Positions 22,701 to 33,541 of a stretch of 64,000 nt of DNA are shown one piece after another (position 1 is the first letter of the stretch; each line of letters opens with the position of its first letter). This stretch comes from Hemileia vastatrix (Eukaryota; Basidiomycota; Pucciniomycetes; Pucciniales; Zaghouaniaceae). Location: contig JASXTE010000002.1 of assembly GCA_030280995.1 (NCBI GenBank), positions 19,613,683 to 19,677,682 of the forward strand, written 5' to 3'. The translations under genes were made by a program, and so were the position numbers. The notes beneath the pieces are model-generated. The model was not told the origin of the DNA. It worked only from the letters and a program-made list of their open reading frames with translations, and ran no database searches.

Positions 22701-22821
22701 TATTTCAAGATAAGTTCAAAGTAAAGCTCAGTCTGATTTCAGCCTGAGTTCAGTCTGAGTTCCATCTGACTTCAAGTTGAGGACTTGCTAGCAATTCCCT
22801 CCTAAATATTGTGTGGTGTAG

Positions 22822-25054
22822 GTTGTTTTACAGCTTTATTAGTGTTTCAATATTATTGGAAGTTACTATACCATTGTAAACATGCACCTAAAGCATTGCC
22901 TTGTTAGGCTTGTCTTTGAGGAAGTATACACTGTTGTCATATGAGGACACAGCATATTCAATGTTTTGTAGTTGACCTCAAAAATTTTTCTGCTAACATC
23001 TCACCACCTGGCATGTTCCATAGAGAAATTTCGTAAGTCTTTATGCTTTTCCATCATGTAATTCAAATCCTGGAGGGTCTTTCACCCAGATTTCTTCATG
23101 TATTAGACTGTGTAGATACACTACAATGACATCAAATGTGTGCACAGTCCAATCATTTGTTGCAGAGATGGTCAGAATGATTCTTTGTGCAGTGAAGGAC
23201 ACTTTTGGAGCAAAGGTTGAATAGTAGTCAACACCTTTAATTTGCTTGAAACTTTTTTCCACATATCTTGCTTTTGGTTTTAATTTTCCTGTTACAGAAT
23301 CTATTTTTTCTGTGAAAACCCATTGAGCATCCATAATTCTCACATCTTTTGGTGGCTGTTCTTGTATCCATACTTTCATGGTTGTCAAATGGTTGATTTA
23401 AATTTTACATGCATTGTCCCAGGCTTGGTTGATGGGTGATTTTGTTGCTTCTTTGTAGGATTTAGGAATGTTGGTGACAAATAATTCACAATTTTTGAGT
23501 ATTTTATCTGTTAGTTTTTCTTTTTCAATTAGAAGTTTTTCTTGGTGATAGTTTCCAAGTGTGAGTTGCTCAAGTTGACTGTAGTTTTTTATGAAATCTA
23601 GATTCATTTTGTTTGTTTGATCCATCATTCCTTCTCCAAAGGTTGCCCATTCTGGTAGATCTATCTTTTTCTCTTTGGGATTCCAGAATATCCAGACTTT
23701 CATGCCAGCTTTGTATCCAATTAAGACACATTTCTAAGCTCTTATGTCAAGTTTCTTTCTTTTTTCTTCAGGTTTGTGTACTTAGGCCACTTCACCAAAT
23801 TTCTTCAGAATATCCAGTTGAGGTTTCCCCTTGAAATTTTTTTGTATGTGGTCATGGTGGAGGAGATTTTGTTTGGTATTTTATTTAATAGAAAGGACAC
23901 TCTTTAAAGGCAAAACTCTAGAATGGTTCTCCTAGTTTACTGTCAAAAAGTATTGTGCGCCCCATTTCTGTAAGTGTCCTATTGTATCTTTCTATATTGC
24001 AATTTTGTTGGTGAAAGTACAATAATGATTTTTCATGAACTATACCTTTTTTTTCAACATATCCATCCATTTTTTTAATGTTGAATTCTCCTCCATTATC
24101 AGTTTGTAGAATTTTAAATTTGCAGGATGTCTGTAGTTCTAGATGGTTTACTATATCAATGGCTTTTTTTGTTGCCTTGTGTTTATGTTTCAGAATGTGG
24201 CATTCACTATAAGAGCTAGTGATTTCTCTAATTTTCAATGCATATAATCTTCCATCAATTGATTCTTCCTCTAAGAGACCTGTTAGATCAGTTGTTAGAA
24301 TATCCAGAGGTAACAGATCTCTCCCTTTTTAGTCTAGAAAGAATTGAAATGGAATTTTGCACAGTTGACAAGACTCACATATAATGTTTCCAGCTGATAA
24401 TGAGTCTGGTAGTCCCAGTCCCATTTTCTGATTTAAAAGTTTCCTAATTTGTCTTAAACTGGTATGTCCTAGAATACAGTGCCAGTTATATAGGAATTCT
24501 TCATTCTTACTTCTTACTCTTGGTTTTGGATGGATTAAGGGTAAGTTTAGGCTAAAAGTGGTAGGTTTTATTTTGTCAGATTTTATATCATTAACTGTTG
24601 TACCAATAATTCTAGTTACATGATTTTCTAATAAATTTTTATGTATTGGCCTCTTAAATACCCACTTTCTGTTGATGAACATTGTTGAAAGAATCAGTTT
24701 ATTTCTGTAGCTGATGAGAAAGTTTTTTAAGTTCACTAGAGAAAAATCAGAATTGCTTTTGATGAGAGATGCTTGAGATATTAGAGTACCTCTTGCTTAT
24801 TTGCAGTAATAGACAGGTTTAACATTGATAATTTTCCCATTCAGTCCATGGAATTGTATTGTCCATTTGCCTGTAATGAGAGGTAAATGACCACCAGTGG
24901 CTACTTTCAAAGAAATAGGAGTCTTAAGAAGAGTGAAATTGGCTAAATCATTTATATTTCCTAATAGATGATGTATTGATTCAGTGTCAAAGATAGGAGG
25001 GGATTTTGGGTTGTTATTGGTCAAAGATATCATATCAAAGGCAGTGGCTGACAC
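22822..25054 (-). pseudogene. copia E pol, N-terminal part (protease, integrase, RT fingers/palm)
   Basis: On the minus strand, 25054-24797 is protease-like, but the expected DTG/DSG active site reads DTES. Around 24736-24329 is the integrase zinc-binding region (HCILGHTSLRQI...CESCQLCK). Around 24238-23918 is the catalytic core with LQTDNGGEF and an IERYNRTL helix. Around 23703-23398 is the integrase tail with GYKAGMKVWIF-like sequence. RT begins at 23388 (MDAQWVFTEK...FAPKVSFTAQR) and continues to about 22840, where the catalytic YVDD-type motif is lost (HVYNG). Frames change several times. The reading resumes at 6370 beyond T1. Confidence 0.82.
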
Positions 25055-25139
25055 TTCAGGTGAGTTTTATGTAAGCTCAACAATCTTAGCCATTGGTTTT
25101 GGAGGTATATTAGTGTTAGGAAAAGATTGAGTTGGCTGA

Positions 25140-26300
25140 CTTTGTGGGTATGTGGGATGGTAAGAGTCCATTTTTTTGTTTAGTTTTGATGTTGATTGTT
25201 TATTGGTGTATTTTGTCTGACTGTTTATCTTAATGAAATTATATTAGGATGGACAATCGATGGGGGGGACAATCACAGAATAGTTGATATTTAGATTCAG
25301 AAGGTGTGGATTATTTTAAGAGAATTGAATTTTTTGATTTTTTGGTCATTGAGATTGTATATAGCCTGGCAGATTGAAATGATAGCATAGATTGATTCAA
25401 GATGCAGATACTGAGTTAGAAGAGTTTTCATGTGCTTCATGATTAGGTGAGTTTTTATGATAATGATCATATTCAGTTACCACATCAGATTCAGAAATTG
25501 TGAAGTTAGAAATATTAGGAGGTATCAAAGTTAGAAATATTCCATTTCAAAAAACCTCTTTTTTCCACCAAATAAACCATGATTATTTTTTCAAATATGC
25601 CATATTTTTCCTGCAAAACACCTATTTACTCAGAATTAATTTCAATTTTGTTGCTTTCTTTTTTTGCTGTGAAATAACTTTTAAATAATTAAAAATTTCT
25701 AACTTTTCTACCCCCTATTAGCTACATTGATGAGATTGCTGATTCATTGAATGTTAACTTTGTCTTCATGTTTCATTCTATCCCATGTAGTGACCATTGA
25801 TCTATTGAGGATTACAATATTAATTGTCTTGTTTTCTGTTCTTGACAATGTTTTGGTTTCTTTGAGGACTTCATTTCTGAAGTGGGGATTGTCTTTTATG
25901 ATGCATTGACCTAGACAACAGATGAGGTCTTTGTCAGCTACTCATGTGGTGGTAATGTTTGCAATTGATTCTTGTATTTTTTCCATTAGAGAAATAAGAT
26001 TATTGTATTCTTATAATTTTAAGTTAAGAAAATTTTCTACTGTGTTCAATTGAGTGGTGCAAGATACAACATTGAAGAGACTTTTAATATTTCTAAAGGT
26101 CTGAGTTGTTGGTTGAAAATCTCCCATTTGATCATGTATTCCAGGAATTACTGAATTTACAAGTATTCCTCTTTCTATTGGTTTTTTTACTAATGTTCTT
26201 GATTCTCAGCTTTGTTCTAAGAATTTCAGTTCACTGGTGCAGTCAGAAAGATGTTTGAGGATTTAATAATGGGAGGGAGGCTGTTTTTCTTGATGTCAGA
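25140..26300 (-). pseudogene. copia E gag remnant
   Basis: Minus-strand frames between protease and the leader are broken but keep gag-like pieces, for example IPGIHDQMGDF near 26130 and RSMVTTWDRMKHE near 25790. A MITE sits inside. No zinc knuckle could be identified. Assigned mainly by position. Confidence 0.5.
25516..25717. mobile_element. 202-bp MITE, copy 1 (in copia gag)
   Basis: The ends read TAGGAGGTATCAAAGTTAG and, reversed, TAGGGGGTAGAAAAGTTAG. The same 202-bp element lies in the opposite orientation at 52331-52532. The interior has ACCATGATTATTTTTT and AACACC blocks shared by both. The duplication is TA or TTA, so Tc1/mariner or PIF/Harbinger type. Confidence 0.75.
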
Positions 26301-26996
26301 GTTTTATAGTCCAGTATTTAGGCTGGCATGTTGAAGTTGATTGATTTATAATTGAAATAAAAACTATAGACGATAATTTGAGTGGGGAGATAAAAGGAAA
26401 ATAAAAAAGATAGAAAGGGAGGTTGAAAGTAAAGGAGAAGAAAAAGGAGAAAAAAAATGAAAGTAAAAAGGAGAAAGAAAGAGAGAGACTAGTATAAGAA
26501 TCAAGGAGAGATAATAAGAAAAAGTATTTATGTATGTAGATATTATATTGATTTTTCAAATTGAATGATGTTTTATTTTTTTTTAAATTTAAATTTAAAT
26601 TAATTTTTCTTTCAGAGAGATTGGGTCAACAATATTTCTTTAATGTCTGGCTAGGGTATTAACCTAATTTATTTATTTATTTTATTTATTTTTTTGAAGA
26701 GTTGTTTAAGGGAAGAGAAAGGAAAAAAATATAAGTAAGAATGTGAAAAAAGGATATAAAAGGAAAAAGAGTAAATTTTGTTGTTAAAGAGAAAAGGGAG
26801 CAAGGAAAAAAGGAAAAAAGGAAGAAAAAAGAGAGAAAAAAAATAAAATAGAATGGAAGTAATAGATGAGTAAAGATAGAGAGAAAAAATGTTTACTAGT
26901 CCTAGTCTTTTTTTCTTATGTAGCCAGTGGACAAGAATTTTTAGTCAGTTAATGATATTTAAGTTTTTGATTTAGAGGACACATGGTCACATAACC
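26301..26996 (-). other. leader of copia E, purine-rich on the plus strand
   Basis: Between the 5' LTR and gag. The plus strand is G/A-rich (26380-26490 and 26700-26890) and simple. No classical methionyl-tRNA primer site next to the LTR could be recognised. Confidence 0.45.
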
Positions 26997-27110
26997 TATT
27001 GTTTAATGGGTAACTTAAAGATATGAAGAGTGAAAAAAGGGAATATTTATATTACTTATTCATTATGGACTATATATACTATGTGGCTGCAGCGTAGTTG
27101 ATGCCTTACA
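26997..27110 (-). repeat. 5' LTR of copia E (114 bp)
   Basis: On the minus strand it begins TGTAAGGCATCAACTACGC and ends AACAATA. It contains a TATATA box about 35 nt in. Same length as the 3' LTR, with about 15% differences by eye, so an old insertion. Confidence 0.85.
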
Positions 27111-27191
27111 GTACTAACAAGCCATCTGGACAAACTTGTAGGGTATTCATATTTTACCAAATTATTCCTCATTTGTTTCTCAATTAACTAT

Positions 27192-27472
27192 GGGAAAAAC
27201 TGTGTCACATTATGTTTCAGTGGCAATGTCCCACTCACAAAACTAAACAAGATGTCTCTTAATAAAATGGGACAACTAATTTTGCACATGTCATGCATGT
27301 TGCTTGTAGGGGGCATAATTGAGTTGAGTTGTGTGGGTGTGGTAAATAAAATGCAAGAAAGTGGTGTGATTTCATCTAATGTAACTTATGTGTGACATGG
27401 GCTCCTACATTGTGTCACATTTTATTGCAAGACATTGCCACCCAAAATTCAAATGTGACACAGTTTTGCCCT
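27192..27472. mobile_element. MITE, about 281 bp
   Basis: Arms GGGAAAAACTGTGTCACATT and, reversed, GGGCAAAACTGTGTCACATT, each followed by TGGCAATGTC after a short spacer. No ORF. A target duplication is not certain (TTA-like on both flanks). It resembles Tourist/PIF-type MITEs in style. Confidence 0.65.
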
Positions 27473-27723
27473 CAGTGATTAGACTCCAGTGACTAATTTT
27501 TTATGCATTCATTCATTCAATTGAGTGAAGTTTCTGGAGTCTATACAGCCTGCTTCTGTAATGAATCTTGACACAGAACACCATGACATACGCATTGATG
27601 TGTCAATTTTGCCTCTGCCCACTGATATTTCCCCCTCCCTCACTCTCCTTCAATATCTAACCTCCCATCCTTCACTCCCTCCAGTCATTCTCCCATCAGG
27701 CCTATAACCTTCCCCAAGAAGAG

Positions 27724-28416
27724 ATGGTGAATTTCCTCTCCTCTGCCCCTACAAGAGGCCCCAGGAAAAAAAAGTTGACTCCCTCATGTAAGCTGCTTCC
27801 ACCCACCCAGAAATCCTCTTTAACAAATCTCAGGTATGCTCTTCTTTCCCCCCCTCTCCCCCCCCTCCCCAACACATATCCCAACAACCCCAGCCCCCCT
27901 GTCAGTATATCCCTCCAGGACTCAATCCAAAATCCCCTCAACCCATTTTTTGGCCCTGGCTTCACAGTTGCTCCTCCTCCCAACATGGAAACAAGTGAAT
28001 TCATGGTTCAACTCACAAGATTAATAGGTCAATTAAACTTGGAAAATCCTCTTGCACTCATGAACTTCCTCAACAACCTGATTGGAAAATTTAAGTACCC
28101 TCCCCACAAAGGGTCAAAAATATCAGTGCACACCTCCACCATGGCTGACATCAGAGCCCTTTCAGATTCCATCCTTCTGCTCATGAAAAAAGCTATATTC
28201 CAATGCTCCCTTCCTCTTCCCCCTCAGGCCACTGACTCTATCCCCACCACCCTAGCCTCAATGAACAGAAAGATTGATCAAATATTTGAAGGCATGAAAA
28301 ACCCCCCCCACTCCCCTATCCTGCACATCAATCCTTTGCCCAAGTGGTGTCTGCTTCAATCAACTCACCAAAGATTCAACCTAACCATAATTCCCCTCCA
28401 TCATCATCACCATTAA
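27724..28416 (+). pseudogene. LINE ORF1-like protein fragment (230 aa)
   Basis: Longest open frame of the LINE. Pro/Ser-rich N-terminus, then a helical stretch (METSEFMVQLTRLIGQLNLE, about residue 86 on). The end is frameshifted into a poly-His run. ORF1 proteins coat the element RNA; here that role is inferred from position. The opposite-strand frame at 27702-28004 is a shadow. Confidence 0.55.
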
Positions 28417-28838
28417 ACAACTTGAACCTACTTCACCAGTCCTTAAAAACATAAAAACATAAAAAAACTCACCTTCATCAACAACTGAATCTCATCCCAA
28501 AAAATATCACTAGAAAACTCAGAAGTTCCAATCTGCATAAGAAGTGCATTCTTCCATTGATAAAATGATATAAAACTCATTATACACTCAGAGGATGAAA
28601 AACAGATCCTGATAAATTATTGGAAGAATTGGATCCCTCAAGGAATGATCTTAAAGCCAGTGCCATTCCAAGTAGTAGCTCACAGGATCCCAACCAACTT
28701 TTACCTCCAGGACCAAACTTATATCAACTCAATCATAGCAGAGACCCCAGACACTCTCCAATAATTGTAACATCATTCCTGGATGAAGCATGCTGAAGAC
28801 AGAGAGGAAAAAAAAACACATCAGTCATTATTCACCTT

Positions 28839-29130
28839 TTGAACACATTTGATGCTGAAAACCTCTCTTCCCCCACCCCTATCTTTCCTTTCATTTATGA
28901 TGGCCAGGTATGGCACACAGAGGCAGTTAATAGAGAATGCAGCACCTTCTTCCAATGTTGGGGGAAAGGGCCACTTATATATCCACTCCTCCCTTTCTTC
29001 CAGCTGCTTCAACTGTGCCAGCCACAACAGCACCAACGATTGCAACAAACCTCCTCTAAACTCCCCTGTGTGCTTCAGATGTGTGGAAAACCTCTCCCAT
29101 GACCATCCACTAACTTCTGGCACAATCTAA
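28839..29130 (+). pseudogene. LINE zinc-knuckle region
   Basis: In one frame the segment reads CFNCASHNSTNDCNK, then CFRCVENLSHDH, a Cys/His pattern like the nucleic-acid-binding end of LINE ORF1. Several frames stay open by chance because the sequence is C-rich. Confidence 0.5.
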
Positions 29131-29229
29131 CTCCAAGATGTGATGTAAAATCCTAAAACATCAAAATTACTTTCTCATTTACCTCACCATTCAATCAGCC
29201 CCTGTCAAAACAATAAATAGATGCTTCAA

Positions 29230-29790
29230 AAAATACAGCCCAAAAGATCATCTTTCTTCCTCAAAATCTTTCAACTAAATTTCCGCAAAGCCTTCAACTG
29301 TTTTCACATAATATTCACACACCCTCTCACCTCATCATACATCATCCAAGAATTCCAAGAACCCTATTTTTCTTATGACTGCCTTTCTCATTCCCAAGCT
29401 AAAAGCTTGAACTTTATCACACCATAGCAGGTCTTCCCACACCCATAAAACATTCCTGTCTGCTTCTGTTTTTATTTCAGCAAAAGAATTTCTCCTCACC
29501 TTTTTTCCACCCCACCAAGCCTCTGCACAGGTATTTCCCTGCTCATTACCAACATCCTCTCTCCCCCTACTAATTGAAAACATTTACAACCCTCCAGTCA
29601 CCTTTTCTTCCCTACCCTTCATTTTTCCTGCTCTTATTCCCCATACACATATTCCCAGAATCTTTCTCACTGACTCCAACCTCCACCATGACCTATGGTC
29701 AGATCCTTATAGACACACAAAATATAATCCAGAAGCGGGCAATCTCCTCAACTCAAAAATTGAACTGAATATGTCTTAAATTTCACATCC
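29230..29790 (+). pseudogene. LINE endonuclease (AP-type) remnant
   Basis: The piece at 29672-29720 reads DSNLHHDLWSDP, matching the family's GDFNLHHPLW catalytic loop with the first residues changed. Upstream is IIQEFQEPYFSYDC, resembling the usual start of the endonuclease. It would nick target DNA. Broken by stops. Confidence 0.6.
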
Positions 29791-30419
29791 AGGAGTTGTG
29801 AAATTTTGAAACACTAGTAAATTTACTTCAGTCATATATCTAGTATTTTCTAATGATAAAGCTAAAAGTTTTTTCATTAAATGTATTACTGACAGGGATG
29901 GAAATAAGTCTCATCTCTCCTTCCACCACTAAATCACCTCAACTCTACTTATCAGCACTCCCCACCTTGGTCCCAACACCCTTATCAATAGTAGAACAAG
30001 TTTGATAAGTTTTCCCTCCTTTCCACACTCTCCTCCCTCACTTCCCTTCCCTTATGTCCTACCCACCCCAGATTGATCTGGCTGCTGAACAACTTACCTC
30101 CTCCTTTATCAAACTAATAAATGATTTTGTTCCACTGCAGCAGCCCAGCTCATTGTGCCATTCCTTATGGAATGGGAGTCTTCAGGATCCCCTCAAGAAA
30201 TCTTGCTATCAGGCTCAGTGTTGACTAAAGTCCTCCCAGGCTCCCCAAATTGTAGCTGAGCTCAAAGCAACATTCAAATTCCTCTGAGGTAAAATAAACT
30301 TCCTAAAGAAACAAAATTGACAGCATACCCTTGCATCAATCACCCCTCAAACCCTCCACATAACATCTAAGTACTCAAAATCTCTATCCTCCCCACATAC
30401 TAGCCCCCCTATTATTAAA

Positions 30420-30696
30420 AAGGATGGTAACCCAATCTTGAACAACTTTGACAAAGCCAAAATCCTGTTTGAAGGTATATCAGTTGTATCTATTCCATGA
30501 GACACCTCAGAATCTCCACCCCCTTTAATCCTACTCTTTCCACCTTTCTCTCAAAAAAAATTTACCTCAGCCCTTCTAAATACAAAAATAAAAAGACTCC
30601 CTGGCCCTGATGGGATCTCAAATCTCATACTATGTTGTTTCCCTCACACAACTTCATGGCTCTGCCTGCCCATCTTCCAAGCCTGCCTAGAGGTAG
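30420..30696 (+). pseudogene. LINE reverse transcriptase N-terminal remnant
   Basis: LLNTKIKRLPGPDGISN (about 30570-30622) is the conserved K.PGPDGI entry motif of non-LTR RTs. The sequence stops at FQACL, before the fingers/palm motifs. Confidence 0.7.
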
Positions 30697-31768
30697 TGTC
30701 AGTTTATGCTAGTATCCAAGTATGATTTAATAGTAAATATTAATGATACAATTACTTATTAATGAATGCTTTAGTGATTAAACCTCAGGGGAAGACTAAT
30801 AAAATAGTTATTCTCAATTTAAACTCACAATACTTGGATGTTATGCATGCTAGTGGTGGAAAAAAGACTAATAAAATATAGTTATAGCTTATATAAAGAT
30901 AATATCAATTTATAAAGGCTTTATAATATATTTCTATATAATGATAATTGTGTTATAGTGTTTATTTGAGTTTTAGTAAGTAAGTGATGTCTAATAACCA
31001 TCAAAATCCTCCCTTACTTATACCAAAATCCACTGGAGTGCACAGACCTTCAATCCAGATGATGTCACTGCTATCCCCGGCAATTACAGCACTGTGAGGG
31101 CCCATCACCTCCCCATGGCGTCCACTTCAAGCAGTTTCAACACCCAGAACTTCAGTAAGGACCCTCCATCACAATTAATGATACCACAGACCCATACCAT
31201 AAATAGAATAAACAGATCAAAGCGGATACCATAAAGAAACAGGTAAAATAACTCATCAAAAGAGGATAGAATGAAAAAAAAGCATATAAAGGAAAAAAAT
31301 TAACTATCCAAGCTCCCAATAACATCCCCAAGCATCCAAATTAACCCAGTAATCATATACCAAGCCATAAATCCGTGAACATCCATCCAAGGAAGCAGAT
31401 TAAGTTGTCCAAACTGGATATATGCGCCTGAAATATGTGTATATGCTTGTGTAGGCGTTGTGAGTCCACTAGATACATCCACATGGCCTGAAATAAGCAG
31501 AAAAATAAAGTTTGTAGGCTATTAAGAGGTTAAAACCCACTTATAGACCTAAATATACATAATATAACTACATATTTCACTGAATATGAGGTTTATGTAT
31601 ACATATAAGCCTATGTATGTCTATAATTACTTAATATCACTTAAGATAAGTATATTATGACCTCATTAACACCTTAATAAGTATTATTCGGCTATGGATA
31701 AGCTATTTAAACTACTATAAGTCATATAATAGTGTAATAATTATATATATATGTATTATAACCATATA
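30697..31768. other. AT-rich spacer between LINE and T2
   Basis: No clear gene. 31020-31160 is locally GC-richer and could be coding debris. A candidate exon at 31300-31493 is listed separately. The last three bases (ATA) are the T2 target duplication. Confidence 0.4.
31300..31493 (-). other. possible isolated exon, unknown product
   Basis: On the minus strand an acceptor-like TTATTTCAG precedes GCCATGTGGATGT. A 60-codon frame then ends in TAG at 31300. Its C-terminal part is hydrophobic (FMAWYMITGLIWMLGDVIG), like one membrane segment. No partner exon found. It could be chance. Confidence 0.2.
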
Positions 31769-32049
31769 CACCACGGGAAATCTGTGGGTGAACTGCTAGC
31801 AGTTCCCTCTTTTTGAAACTATTAGGAATTTGTTGGGAAACTGTTGGGAAACCATCCTGAAACTGTCAGAAAGATGTTTTTAAATCTGATGAAAAAACAT
31901 TGAAAAAATAAACTGTCACAGATTGAATCCAGAACAATCCCTCCTTGAGCAGAGCTTAAGAACCACATTGAACATCAGTTAATCTCAGGTTTGGCAAAAG
32001 GTTGAACAACATCACTTAGCATACCTTAATATTCAAATATTAAACTTGA

Positions 32050-32410
32050 ATATATGTTGCGTGTATGATATAGATGCATATGCATTTGAATTTGCATGGT
32101 GGATACTTATTGCATGCTAAAAATTGATGTGAATTGCCTATCCAAAGTGTATGCATAATGACTATGAAGAATAAATATGCATAAAAATATGCATATTGAA
32201 TATGCATTAAAAATATGCATATTGAATATGCAAAAAAAAGGTGCATATATGTATATGAATAAAATATATTAATATGCATATAAATCTTTATAATGAATAT
32301 GCATATGAATATGCATAAATATGCATAATGATTGAAAAATGCAAAAAAATGATGCTTAACGAGTATATTTTATGCATAAATAGAAATATGCAATATGAAT
32401 TCATATTGCA
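32050..32410. repeat. ATGCAT-rich simple repeat
   Basis: Irregular repetition of AATATGCATA, with more than a dozen ATGCA/TGCAT words in 360 bp. Self-complementary, so able to form hairpins. It lies between the T2 left end and the array. The open frame here on the minus strand is a by-product. Confidence 0.75.
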
Positions 32411-32995
32411 TACAGATAACACTGGCAAACCATTTTGACCAAAACTCATACTAAATTTTCATTCTGGACTAAAGGTGTGAGGGAAGGAAGAAAAACAGTC
32501 CGACGTTAGAAAAATGCTACATGCACTCATTTTGTAGCAGAGCAAATGAGAAGTGCTGAATTATGGTTGGTGCCCATAATTTAGTATGATATCATAATTT
32601 TATTTAATTGTTTTCAATATTGAAAAGACTTTAGGTCGGTTGGTATGGATCTAGCTGTGCCAGGGTCTAATCTAATTATTTTAACAATTTCTTAATAATT
32701 AATGGGCTTTAATACAAAAACAGGTTGTATTTTTTGTGGGATATTGGATATGATAAGGTCTTTTTTAAAAAAAGCTTATATTGTTTAAAAATATTCCTGA
32801 ATCAGATGTGGGATAATCACTACAAAAAATTGTAGTACTGTGGGCAATAAAATATATGCACAAGCAGTAAAGAAAGGACCAAGTGAACCCTTTTTGTGCA
32901 GTGGGAATCATTAGAGTGGAATTGTGGATGAAAAATATAATTCATTATTACCATTTTATTTAATCAAAAAATTTATAATATTAAAAAGAACTATT
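32411..32995. other. T2 interior between simple repeat and array
   Basis: No gene. At 32819 CACTACAAAAAATTGTAGT could be a relic of another CACTA-like end, but no partner was found. Confidence 0.4.
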
Positions 32996-33495
32996 GATTA
33001 ATTGGTATTTGACCTTTGTGCCTCACTCATATTTATCATTTGATTGATTTTTGTCACCATTATGTTATTAATATTATAAGTATAGCAAAAACTCGTGTGC
33101 CAAATGCATACTGGATGATGTTACACCTTTTATAATATTATTAAATAAAGGTAAAAAAATATGAAAATGATTTGTTTTACAAAAAATAAATTGATATCCA
33201 AAAGCAATATGAGGGATAAAAAGGTAAAATTAAAGGGATCAAATATGAAATAAAAAATTAAAGTGAAATTCCTCCCATCAAGAGCAAGTAGACATGATGG
33301 GGTGAACGCCCACCAGTGGCACTAAACTTGGACTATAAATTCTTTTTTGTAAAAATAAAAGAAAATCCACTGGAGCTTTACCAAAACTTCAGGATGACAA
33401 TTTTGCCATATCAAACAACTTCTAGTGCAATTTTTGAAGAAAAATTCATCTTCATTGCAATAGAGAGAATTGATCACATCAGACTGCATGTGAAC

Positions 33496-33541
33496 AAAAG
33501 TGTCCAGCACAAGTTTGGCCGAACTTGTGCTGGACACTTTT
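33496..33541. repeat. 46-bp palindrome, first copy
   Basis: Representative copy. Its only departure from perfect symmetry is TTTGG for TTCGG at the centre, a C-to-T change at a CpG. The centre CGGCCG is an EagI-type site in intact copies. Confidence 0.9.

Larger units (their letters stand above)
6374..22818. mobile_element. T1: TIR element, 16.4 kb including nested Ty3 D
   Basis: The left end reads CAACACACAATATGGGGGG then TGGACTTGCTAGCAAGTCC. The right end in reverse reads CACCACACAATATTTAGG then GGAATTGCTAGCAAGTCC. TAG flanks both sides (6371-6373, 22819-22821), and the copia RT of E is continuous across the excision. Without D it is about 4.5 kb of AT-rich DNA with no transposase, so non-autonomous. 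CAC ends and a 3-bp duplication point to the CACTA (EnSpm/CMC) type, but that placement is inference. Confidence 0.8.
4367..27110 (-). mobile_element. Ty1/copia retrotransposon E, full length but split by nested insertions
   Basis: Two 114-bp LTRs (26997-27110 at the 5' side, 4367-4480 at the 3' side, minus strand) bound gag, protease, integrase, RT and RNase H remnants in the copia order. The flanking pentamers GTACT and GTAGT are the likely target duplication. Four insertions interrupt it: a solo LTR (5014-5116), a 768-bp element (5133-5900), the 16.4-kb T1 (6374-22818) and a MITE (25516-25717). Subtracting them leaves about 5.2 kb, the expected size for this class. Every pol domain carries stops or frameshifts, so it is dead. 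Confidence 0.85.
27500..30696 (+). mobile_element. non-LTR retrotransposon (LINE), decayed and 3'-truncated
   Basis: C-rich plus-strand sequence carries, in order, an ORF1-like protein (27724-28416), a Cys/His-rich segment (about 29000-29120), endonuclease pieces and the start of RT. Stops and frameshifts are frequent. It ends abruptly in RT, so the 3' half was lost. No target duplication or poly(A) tail is visible. Confidence 0.75.

Noticed and set aside
27702..28004. Gly-rich 100-residue frame on the minus strand of the LINE
   Set aside because: It is the shadow of the C-rich plus-strand ORF1 and has no motif.
32819..32838. CACTACAAAAAATTGTAGT as a CACTA element end
   Set aside because: No partner end, no duplication and no element body identified.
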